From: Massilia glaciei
Lineage (GTDB): Bacteria > Pseudomonadota > Gammaproteobacteria > Burkholderiales > Burkholderiaceae_D
Length of the DNA: 64,000 nucleotides
NCBI RefSeq assembly: GCF_003011895.2
Contig: NZ_PXWF02000202.1
Location: 62,001-126,000 of the forward strand
Direction: 5' to 3'
Part shown: one piece after another, positions 9,206 through 17,301 of the stretch
Position numbering within the stretch: the first letter of the stretch is position 1
How the letters are laid out: the number at the start of each line of letters is the position of its first letter
Notes under the pieces: generated by a model
What the model was told of the DNA's origin: nothing
Database searches by the model: none
Seen by the model: only the letters and a program-made list of their open reading frames with translations
Made by a program: the position numbers and the translations under genes

Positions 9206-10032
9206 AAATCCCGTCGCCAAAAAGAATGCGCCCGCCAGCAGCCCCCGCACCGCTGCGCCATTACCGCGGCGCGGCGGGCGGCGCCGGCCACGACGGCAGC
9301 GTGGCCGAGCTGGCCAAGCGCGACAGCGATCAGTTGCTGCGCCAGGCCGAAGCGGACCTGCAGGCGCTGCTCAACCGGATGGGCCTGGGGGCCGCAGCGG
9401 GGCCGGAGGCGCGAGACCGGCCCCGTCCCGGGCCCGGCGTTGAAGCGCCCGCGGCGGGCGGCGCCGCAGTGCCGCGTCCCACCCCGGCGGCGCCAAGGGC
9501 CAAGCCGGCGCAACCCCTGGCGCGCGTCGCCCAGCGCTACGCGCTCGGCGCCACGCTGGTGGCGCTGCTTGCCTTGTTCACGGTGGTGATGGTGAGCATC
9601 GTGCATACGGACCGCCTCGACAAACATGCGGGTCAGCTCGATCGCAATGAAAAAGCCACCGCCGAACTCGACGCCCGGGGCCGCAGCCACGACGCCGAGC
9701 TCGCACGGCGGCTCGAAACACTCCAGCGCGCGCTGGCCGAGGTCAAGTATCCGCCGGCCGCATTCGGCGCCGCCCAGGAGCTGTTCAAGGCGGAGCGTTA
9801 TGCGCAGGCGGAGACGGCCTACATGGCATTCCTGCTGCGCTACCCCGACAGCCGAGTGGCCGACGTCGCGCTGCACAACGCAGCCATCGCGGCGGCGATG
9901 CGACACAGCTGCGGAATGGCCGCCGCCTACATGCAGCGCCTGGCGGCTCGTTTCCCGTCCAGCCCGCTGCGCACCCAGGGCCGCGAGCTGGTTCCGGAAT
10001 GCCACAAGCTGCGCGCCCTGGGGAGCAATTGA
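9202..10032 (+). CDS. Single-pass membrane protein with C-terminal TPR-like domain
   Basis: The predicted protein has 276 residues, starting at the ATG that overlaps the upstream NYN gene's stop, with GGAGAG just before it. A basic, Pro/Ala-rich N-terminal region of about 110 residues is followed by one membrane helix at about 113-135 (GATLVALLALFTVVMVSIV). A short coiled segment comes next (about 140-185). The last 85 residues resemble the CpoB/YbgF type of TPR: FKAERYAQAETAYMAFLLRYP, then a VADVALHNAAIAAAM helix. The C-terminal part probably faces the periplasm. No function is recognised. Coupling to a nuclease suggests a membrane partner or anchor, which is inference. Confidence 0.55.
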   Translation: MKIPSPKRMRPPAAPAPLRHYRGAAGGAGHDGSVAELAKRDSDQLLRQAEADLQALLNRMGLGAAAGPEARDRPRPGPGVEAPAAGGAAVPRPTPAAPRAKPAQPLARVAQRYALGATLVALLALFTVVMVSIVHTDRLDKHAGQLDRNEKATAELDARGRSHDAELARRLETLQRALAEVKYPPAAFGAAQELFKAERYAQAETAYMAFLLRYPDSRVADVALHNAAIAAAMRHSCGMAAAYMQRLAARFPSSPLRTQGRELVPECHKLRALGSN

Positions 10033-10077
10033 AGGCATGCAGGCCGAAAAGGCGCCAGAAGGCCGCTGGGGGAAGTC

Positions 10078-10140
10078 GAGTATAGTACTTACTATCAATT
10101 ACAAATGATTATTTGAACTTATTGCTAGTTATTTACCGCC
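10078..10140 (+). promoter_or_regulatory. AT-rich promoter region with a small palindrome, before the helicase operon
   Basis: In a GC-rich window this 60-base stretch is strikingly AT-rich. It contains a perfect inverted repeat, ATAGTA-CT-TACTAT, at 10082-10095, which could be an operator. It lies 35-95 bases before the 10173 gene. No confident -35/-10 pair with standard spacing could be picked, so the exact promoter is undefined. Confidence 0.35.
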
Positions 10141-10172
10141 CCCAGCCTCCGGTGCGCGACAAGAAAGAGTAA

Positions 10173-11927
10173 ATGCATTCACGCAAACAACAACAGGCGG
10201 CGATCCTCGAGGAGTGGGCCGGTCGGGCCCCAGGCGATCCGGTGGCAGAGTTTCTGAAAGGGGCGACCGAAGAGAGCAAACGCGCGATCGTCAGTATCTA
10301 CAACTACTATACCGGCGTGCCCGGCCGAACGGCCGTGAAAAAAATGCTCGAAACTGGTGTATGCAGCGCCTTCCGGCGCGCCGAAGTTAGCGAGTTGCTA
10401 GCCAGGCATGGACTCGACGCCTCCCCCTTAGCCGTGGCGGTCGAGGCTGCCGCAGAGCAATGTGAACTTTCCGCCGCCAGCGAGCAGGAAAGCGAGGCCA
10501 GGGGGCTGTGCTATTGCGAGGCTTTATTGCGGTTCACGCGTTCGCTTGATTGTGGCCACGTAGCCTTGGGTGCGTTTGAACTGATATGCCAGGATACGCA
10601 AAGCGACATTGACGCCTTCTTGCGTTTTTGCTCGAAACTGGTGCCGGCGATTGACGGCGTGCTCGCAACGTTCGAGTCGAAGGACCGGGCAACTTATTGC
10701 TTGGCAATGCTCCTGTGCGCTCAGCACGGCGTCGCGCCCACCCTGCGCCGCTTGCAAAGCATCGGCGTGCAGTTCGACCCCGCTAAGCTGCAGACGCAGC
10801 TCGCCGCTGTCTATCTATGCGAACAAAACGGGAAATTCGTCGAGCAAACCGGCGAATATTCTCGCGACGACTCCTTTTTCGCCACCCGTGCGGCGCTGGC
10901 ATGCCTCGTCTGGCGCGATCATCATGGCCACCCATGCGTTTCGTGGTTGATCTCGGTGTTGTGGTGCAGTAGAGATATCAGCGACGTATTCCGTTCACGC
11001 TGCTACACCACCGCGTCTGCTGGCTGCATTTCGAAAAATTTGATGCGTTTGTATGGGGGGACGGATAAGGATCAAGGCGAGAAATTCTCAACCGAAATTA
11101 CGAGCGCCTTTGAATGGAGCAAACAGCCGGACATTGCGGGCAAGGCGGCCAACACCGCGCGCGCCCTGGTGCCGATCAAGGCCGCCGACCACGCGTTCGT
11201 GCTGGAGATCTTCAAGCAGCTGCTCGACTCGACCTATCGCAGCAGCGCGCTGATCGGGCTCGCCGCCAAGTTGGGCGTGTTTTATCACGGCTTGAGCGAA
11301 CCTCCCTGCACTTCACCCAGCGGCAACCAAAACGCCGCGACGGAGCAGGTCGAACTTGTCCGCAAGCTTGCGCTGGCGGTCAATCCGGACTGCGCGCCAG
11401 ATGCCGCCGCAGCGCCCATTCTCGCCATGACACGCGCAATCTATTACAAAAATGTCGGCGCGACAGAAGTGCTGGCGCCCGGTTTTGACTGGCAGGACAT
11501 GCCCGGCGACTGGCGTGACAAAACGTCGTTCGCGCAACGGGAAAGCGCGGCTGCGGCGGGCCCATTCCTTTGGCTGTACGGCAGGCTTTTCCAGAAACAT
11601 GTCGACGAGGTAATCAACAATGTCGCGGCCGGGCTTGCCGCCCACAGGTCTGCGTGCCCGACCGGCCAGGCCCTGAGCCGATTCCTGTTCCTGGTCCCGC
11701 AGGTGCGGATGCCGACCGGTGCCGGACCCAGACGCAATCGGACGCTCGCCGACTACCCCGGCGATGGCGCGATGCGCAACACCTTGATCACCCTGGCGAT
11801 GACACCAATGCTCTCCGGCCTGGCCATTAAGCAGGACCTCGCTTCGCCCATTTTGCACAGGGCCGGCCCGCTGAAGGGGTCGCAGCCGCTGTTTGGCCAC
11901 TCACACCACTCTGGAGCTGGAACATGA
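10173..11927 (+). CDS. Unrecognised Cys-rich helical protein, partner of the giant helicase
   Basis: This 584-residue protein was not recognised. It has no signal peptide or membrane helix and looks mainly alpha-helical. It has about 20 cysteines spread through its length, high for a cytoplasmic protein from this genome, but no regular zinc-finger spacing was seen. The start is at 10173, with AAGAAAGAG upstream. The last codons overlap the start of the 1742-residue helicase (ATGA), so the two are made together. The tail is His/Gly-rich (GHSHHSGAGT). By analogy to two-gene helicase defence systems such as Hachiman (HamA plus HamB), it could be the effector or sensor half. However, no nuclease motif such as PD-(D/E)xK was identified, so that is speculation. 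Confidence 0.5.
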   Translation: MHSRKQQQAAILEEWAGRAPGDPVAEFLKGATEESKRAIVSIYNYYTGVPGRTAVKKMLETGVCSAFRRAEVSELLARHGLDASPLAVAVEAAAEQCELSAASEQESEARGLCYCEALLRFTRSLDCGHVALGAFELICQDTQSDIDAFLRFCSKLVPAIDGVLATFESKDRATYCLAMLLCAQHGVAPTLRRLQSIGVQFDPAKLQTQLAAVYLCEQNGKFVEQTGEYSRDDSFFATRAALACLVWRDHHGHPCVSWLISVLWCSRDISDVFRSRCYTTASAGCISKNLMRLYGGTDKDQGEKFSTEITSAFEWSKQPDIAGKAANTARALVPIKAADHAFVLEIFKQLLDSTYRSSALIGLAAKLGVFYHGLSEPPCTSPSGNQNAATEQVELVRKLALAVNPDCAPDAAAAPILAMTRAIYYKNVGATEVLAPGFDWQDMPGDWRDKTSFAQRESAAAAGPFLWLYGRLFQKHVDEVINNVAAGLAAHRSACPTGQALSRFLFLVPQVRMPTGAGPRRNRTLADYPGDGAMRNTLITLAMTPMLSGLAIKQDLASPILHRAGPLKGSQPLFGHSHHSGAGT

Positions 11928-14900
11928 ATCAACTGGTTAGCTACGCGCTGACGCCCGGGGCCCTGCAGACACTCGCGTCGTGCGCCGCGCCGCCGGAGCG
12001 GATCCCGACGGCATGGTTTAACTGGACTGGCGCGAAGGGGGCAAGGAATTTCAACGTCGAACGCCTCAGCCTGGTCAGTGTCGATTGCGGCGGCGAGGAA
12101 CTGCTGCGCTGGAGCGAGAATGCGCGCAGTGCCGGCTATGGCTGCGTCTTGATCGCCCACGTCGGTGACGGTTTCCATCTCGGCGACCTTAAGGGACTGG
12201 ACGGCGACGTTGGTTTCATCGCGATCGCTGCCGCCCCCGCCCCGGCCGCGCCCGAGGAGCATGCGCTGCTGCTGGCGACGCTGCGCGAGCCGGACGATTT
12301 CTTCGGCGTCGCGTGGTCCGCGCTTAGGCGGGGCGGCAGCGGCAAGTTGTACGACTACGAGTCGGTCACGCGCGAACAATGGTGGGGCTACGCGGTGGCG
12401 CTCCAAAAGTGGATCGAGGAAACCAGGGAGGGCGGGCCGAACGCGCACGCGCGGCAGCGCCGCGCCGATTTCAGCATTTGGCGTGCCCACGCCGGACTGC
12501 AAATCAGGCTCGGCCTCGCCGAATGCTGGGACCTGGGCGCGCGCTGGCTGGCCGACGATGTCGGGCCGCTCAAGGCATCCGGCTATGCGGCGTATTTTCC
12601 GATGCGCCAGATGGGATGCTGCGGCGTGGCGGTGGACCACTTGCGGCGCCTGCACACGGTCGGCGCCTTGAGCGCCGACTGGGAGTGGGACGACGGCACC
12701 GTGCGGGCAGCCATGGCGCGCGCGGCGCGCACGCTGGTGCCGGAGCGCGCACGCGAACATGCGATCTTTGCCCTGGCCGGCGCAACGCTGCGCGGCATGC
12801 TTGGCCACGCGTTCCATGCCACTCCGCTGGCGCGGGCCAGCAGCGCCCAATTCAGCGCCACCATCGTGCTGGAGCAATCGGATCGGATCGAGATAAGCTG
12901 GAGCGCACATACGCTGACGGTGCGCCCTTTCCGCTATAGGGAGCTGTCAGCCCTTCGACTGGTCGTGTTCGGAATCGGCGGCACCGGAGGTAGCGTCCTT
13001 GAGGAGCTTCTGACGGTCGACCTGTTCGAGCACGAAGTGCGCCTCGCCCTAGAGACAAGAGAAGAAATGTTTTTCGCGATAACCCCCCAATCTCCCGCAG
13101 GAGCATCCATGAAAAACCCCATACCTATCGCCGCCGAGATCACCGACATTGCGCATACCCGCGAAAAGAAGACGATGGAGATCGGTTTTCCCATCATTGC
13201 ATCGGTATTGGGACAAGAAGTGGTCGTCTGCGCCTACATAAGCGCGCGCCCCGACGATGAGCCCACGGTCACCATGCTCGATCGGGAAAATGGAAGTCGT
13301 GCCGAGGTCGCCTTCGCTTCACCCTATCTTGAGCATTTGCAGCAATTCACCCTGAAAGGCTATTCGGTTGATATCGTTCTCGACGGCGACGTGCAGGCGC
13401 GCAAGGCGGTGCTGGGGCACAACAATCGCCTCAATTTGAATGGCGCCTCCGGCACGCTCGCATTCCATCTGTTGGCCACTTTTCACAAGGCAATTGCGGT
13501 GCGGCCGGGCGAGGAAAGGGTGCTGGTGACGGGCCTGGCGGCGATCGTCCAACATCGTTGGCAGGTCAATCCGCTCAATAGCGCGGACACCGAACTCAAG
13601 GCTGCGTACGCGAAGCAGAAAAAACTCAGTCTCTGGATCCACCGCGACGACTACGACGCGCTCGCCGACAAGGGTACGGAGACGGAAACGGTGTTCGAAC
13701 CGTTCTACGCTTCGAACGGTTCGCCGTCGTGGCTGCTAGCGGAGTTCGCAACAAGGTACGCGCTTCCCCTTGCGGAGCAGGTCGCGCCCCCGCCGGACAT
13801 CCCCGAAGGCACTTTGACGGAAAGAGATCTATTCGCCGCAGCCGTTGACCCAAAGGCGCTGCGCCCGACCTCGCAAGAAGACTGGCTCAACGAGTTCTTC
13901 AAACAACGGCCCGCGCGCGCATTGCTGCCCATTCAAATCCAGGCGCTGCAGCCCGGCAACTTCGATAAGGTATTCGCTCCCTTCGGTGGCAACAGCGAGG
14001 CGCTGCGGCACACGCTGATCAGCGGCCCGACCGGTTGCGGCAAGACCACGCTGCTGCAGGCACTGGTGCTCAATGGCTTGCACAACCGCGCCGGCTCGGT
14101 GCTCTATATCGGACCGACCCGCGCCTTGGTTGAGGAATTTCACGAAAACATCAGCGAAGATCTGAAGGCCTTGCTGCCGCAACAACAGACGGTGCGTGTG
14201 ATGTTGTCGACCGGGGACTACAGCAAGGACGACTACGCCATTGCCAGTGGCAGGTTCGGACTCGCCTGCATCGTCAACGAGAAGGCGAATTTATTGTTCA
14301 GTTCGGAGGATAGCCATCGTTTGCTCAACAATCTCACGATGATCATCGTCGACGAATTGCACATGTTGGCAGACCCTTCGCGCGGCGGCCTGCTCGACTT
14401 GCTCATTTCCCACGCAACCCAAGTGGCACGCCTGCGCCTGAGTGGCGAATTCTCGAGTATCCCGCTCCAGATAGTCGGCATCACCACCGAGGGAATGGCA
14501 CAGAAACTGGTCGAACTCGGCTGGCTCGATTTCCGGGTCGACGACGATGATGCTGGTCCTTGCCTGCTCAACGTGAGTGATCGCCCCGTACCGGTGCGCC
14601 ATAAAGTCGCGGTGATGTACGAAATCGCGTGCAAGGGGGAACCCGACTGGGTTGAGAAAGACATCGTGGAATTCAAGGAAAACGCGAATCGCCATATGAC
14701 GCCGTCCGACCTGGAGATGACAATGCGAACGCTGGCGCCAAGCCGAACCGAAGCGGACAGCTTCAACCGGCGCGCCAACCAGCGCAATTACATCAGCCGG
14801 CAAATACACGACTTCATCCTGTCCAAGCGCAAGGTGCACCAGACAACCATTGTTGCCGTCAAATCAGTCAGCGATACGGAAAGCTATGCCAACGCGCTTT

Positions 14901-17152
14901 GGAAGCGACTCGACAATCTTGTCGATCAGTGCCCCGTGCCGGAAAAGTACGCGTTCGCCTTGTACTCGTCCGGGCTGACCGAGACCAACGTCGGCAATAT
15001 GCTGCGCTGGGCCGCCCGCGGGATCTATGTCCACAGCAGCCAGTTACCGAGAAAACTGCGCGAAGTGATCGCAAAGATCTTCCGTGCGCCGGTGCTCGCG
15101 AACGAAAAGCCGAAGGTGCTGATGTGCACAGAGACACTGACCTACGGCGTGAACCTGAGCGCTTCGTGCCTGATCCTCACAACCCTGGAAATGTCGCGAG
15201 ACAACCCAGCCGATCCTTTTGCGATTCCAACCCCGCAGAGATTGGGGGCCAACCAATACCATAACTTGCTCGGCCGGGCCGGCAGGCTCGGCTACAAGAA
15301 TTCCCACACCCCGCCGGCCGAGGCGATCGTCTGCATACCGTTGTCCGCGTTCGCGGTCCCCGCGCTGCGCCAACGGTTCCTGAACGACTTCTATACGGAG
15401 ACAAACACCAAGTCCCTGTCGTATATCGTCTTGCAAAGCGATCTCGATACGCTCAAACGCGTTGGCAAGGATGTGCCGCCCAAATTCTCAGCGATCAATC
15501 CCAAACATGCGCTCGAAGACTACAGCTTTCCGCTGTTTAGGACCGTGCTCGACTCCGTTCGCAAAGCGAACAAAAACCGCATGGAAGGCTTGCCTTTGAT
15601 AACCCGCTTCATCCAGAGCACGGTTGGCTATCAGTCGTCGGGAAACAAGGGCAAGCTGGACGAACTGTGCCTTGTGGTGCTTAAAAAGGCCTCCGAATAC
15701 CGGGAAGGGGGGATCCTGCTTATTAGCACCCAAGGTAGCGCCCAAGGCAAAACCGACAGCCTGTTGCACAGCCTATTGCCTGCTGGGGCGGCGCTGATCG
15801 ACACGGGGACCAGCCTGCACGCGGTGGCGCCGATCTCACGCTGGCTCGACGCGCTGAGGCAGCATCCCGCGAGCGGCAACTGGAGTGTCGAGGCCTTGCT
15901 GCCAGGACTGATTTGCGCCCCGGACTTCGGAAAGGTTGCAGGCGAGCTTGTCCCGGAAGCGTCACAGCAACCACAGATGACGCCGCAGGCCCTGTCCGAA
16001 CTCGAGGAGGCGGTGCGCTCGCGCCTGAGGCTGGAGCTAGATATCCTCCAACTCGCTTTATTGATGGACGTGCTTACCTCCTACATCGAGAACGAAGCGT
16101 TCGGCCGCGCCTTTGTCAACCAGTTGGATAGCGCCCTCAAGAAGGTTGTATTGCTCAAGCTGCTCACCATGGTGCTGATGTGGTTGCGCGGCGCCACGAC
16201 CGACGAGATGACCTTGGTTGCCAGGATCAATCAAAAGCAAAAATCCAAGGACTGGGGGCAAAAGCACGCCGAAAAGCTTGAAACGCTATGCAGCATGTGT
16301 TACCGGTTCTTCGGCAACCAGTCCGGCTTCCTGCACCCCCATCATTTACAGCAGTTGCCGCAACTGGCGGTACGCGTCAAACACGGGCTCTCGTTCGGAG
16401 CAATGCCATTTTTAAATGTTTTCCCGAGCGACGGGGTATTACCAAGGCAGGCAATCGTCAAGATGCATGAAAAGGTCGGCAACCCGTTCAATCTGCTGAG
16501 CGACAACCACCATCCCTTTGAGCAGATCACCAAGGTGCTGGCTGAGTTGCCGCAAGGCAGCGTAGTGGACACGAACAGTGTGATCCAGATCGTCAAACGC
16601 TCTTACGATGGCGGCCTCGACGACTTCCTCGAACAGCTAACGAGCGACACCGACAATTTTTTCCGATTGGCGAGGGAGGCGCTTTGCATGCCCAAAGCCG
16701 ATTGCTTTTCGGCCCGTTGGCGCCCCCAAACGCTGCTCGACGTGGCGCTCGAGCAGTGCGACGGGCGCAATATCCTGTTCACCAACCGCGACGGCGCAGT
16801 CGGCGTCGAGGAGATCGGCGGAGAGGTCAGCGTGGTGTTTACCACCGACCCACATTATGTAAACCCGCACGGTCCGCTGCTGCGCCTGCTCGGATGGCAT
16901 GAGCAGGAGGAGATACCAAGCATCACCCCGTGCGCATACGTTTTGCTGGTCGCCTGCTTGCGCCGCGGACTACTCGAATTCGGGGACCTTTTCGCCATCG
17001 TCGACAGTCCCGCTCCGGCGCAAAGAATCGATGTTGCCTGGATCATGTCGAAATTGGCCGCAGATCAGATATTGAAGGACATGCCGTCCCTGCAGGAGTT
17101 CCTGCTCGGCTTTATCGAGCCCGCGGCCTCGCGCAAAGACTCGCGGCCTTGA
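11924..17152 (+). CDS. Giant Ski2-like superfamily 2 helicase with long N-terminal region
   Basis: The predicted protein has 1742 residues. The helicase core is clear: Walker A GPTGCGKTT from 701, VLYIGPTRALVEEF (motif Ia), IIVDELHML with D810-E811-L812-H813, and motif VI QYHNLLGRAGRLGY with Q1111 and R1121. This is the DExH, COG1204 (Ski2/Brr2/Hel308) type, which unwinds nucleic acid using ATP. Residues 1-395 are unrecognised. Residues 396-575 look like a degenerate Lon-type domain (NGASG with S509, VTGLAAI, then ELKAAYAKQKKLSLWIHRDD). The C-terminal 600 residues are helical and unassigned. An internal ATG at 13109 has GCAGGAG before it and could give a shorter product. It is translationally coupled to the 10173 gene. 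An anti-phage or nucleic-acid surveillance role is inferred from this arrangement. Confidence 0.8.
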   Translation: MNQLVSYALTPGALQTLASCAAPPERIPTAWFNWTGAKGARNFNVERLSLVSVDCGGEELLRWSENARSAGYGCVLIAHVGDGFHLGDLKGLDGDVGFIAIAAAPAPAAPEEHALLLATLREPDDFFGVAWSALRRGGSGKLYDYESVTREQWWGYAVALQKWIEETREGGPNAHARQRRADFSIWRAHAGLQIRLGLAECWDLGARWLADDVGPLKASGYAAYFPMRQMGCCGVAVDHLRRLHTVGALSADWEWDDGTVRAAMARAARTLVPERAREHAIFALAGATLRGMLGHAFHATPLARASSAQFSATIVLEQSDRIEISWSAHTLTVRPFRYRELSALRLVVFGIGGTGGSVLEELLTVDLFEHEVRLALETREEMFFAITPQSPAGASMKNPIPIAAEITDIAHTREKKTMEIGFPIIASVLGQEVVVCAYISARPDDEPTVTMLDRENGSRAEVAFASPYLEHLQQFTLKGYSVDIVLDGDVQARKAVLGHNNRLNLNGASGTLAFHLLATFHKAIAVRPGEERVLVTGLAAIVQHRWQVNPLNSADTELKAAYAKQKKLSLWIHRDDYDALADKGTETETVFEPFYASNGSPSWLLAEFATRYALPLAEQVAPPPDIPEGTLTERDLFAAAVDPKALRPTSQEDWLNEFFKQRPARALLPIQIQALQPGNFDKVFAPFGGNSEALRHTLISGPTGCGKTTLLQALVLNGLHNRAGSVLYIGPTRALVEEFHENISEDLKALLPQQQTVRVMLSTGDYSKDDYAIASGRFGLACIVNEKANLLFSSEDSHRLLNNLTMIIVDELHMLADPSRGGLLDLLISHATQVARLRLSGEFSSIPLQIVGITTEGMAQKLVELGWLDFRVDDDDAGPCLLNVSDRPVPVRHKVAVMYEIACKGEPDWVEKDIVEFKENANRHMTPSDLEMTMRTLAPSRTEADSFNRRANQRNYISRQIHDFILSKRKVHQTTIVAVKSVSDTESYANALWKRLDNLVDQCPVPEKYAFALYSSGLTETNVGNMLRWAARGIYVHSSQLPRKLREVIAKIFRAPVLANEKPKVLMCTETLTYGVNLSASCLILTTLEMSRDNPADPFAIPTPQRLGANQYHNLLGRAGRLGYKNSHTPPAEAIVCIPLSAFAVPALRQRFLNDFYTETNTKSLSYIVLQSDLDTLKRVGKDVPPKFSAINPKHALEDYSFPLFRTVLDSVRKANKNRMEGLPLITRFIQSTVGYQSSGNKGKLDELCLVVLKKASEYREGGILLISTQGSAQGKTDSLLHSLLPAGAALIDTGTSLHAVAPISRWLDALRQHPASGNWSVEALLPGLICAPDFGKVAGELVPEASQQPQMTPQALSELEEAVRSRLRLELDILQLALLMDVLTSYIENEAFGRAFVNQLDSALKKVVLLKLLTMVLMWLRGATTDEMTLVARINQKQKSKDWGQKHAEKLETLCSMCYRFFGNQSGFLHPHHLQQLPQLAVRVKHGLSFGAMPFLNVFPSDGVLPRQAIVKMHEKVGNPFNLLSDNHHPFEQITKVLAELPQGSVVDTNSVIQIVKRSYDGGLDDFLEQLTSDTDNFFRLAREALCMPKADCFSARWRPQTLLDVALEQCDGRNILFTNRDGAVGVEEIGGEVSVVFTTDPHYVNPHGPLLRLLGWHEQEEIPSITPCAYVLLVACLRRGLLEFGDLFAIVDSPAPAQRIDVAWIMSKLAADQILKDMPSLQEFLLGFIEPAASRKDSRP

Positions 17153-17301
17153 GTATTTTCAAAACAAGCACCTGAGCGAAAAACACGCGGCCTTAAGGTT
17201 TTTAATTCGCACCGGGTTGAAAATCACCCCCATGCTGACTCGATCCGACAAGCACATCGCCGCAGAATGCTGCGGCGATCATCTCGAACCGGGAGTGAAT
17301 C

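Noticed and set aside
12956..13000. A GIGGTGGS glycine motif in the helicase N-terminal region that looks like a ThiF/E1 nucleotide-binding loop
   Set aside because: The rest of the E1 signature (Asp after the second strand, Arg finger, Cys motifs) was not found, so it may be chance in a Gly-rich stretch.
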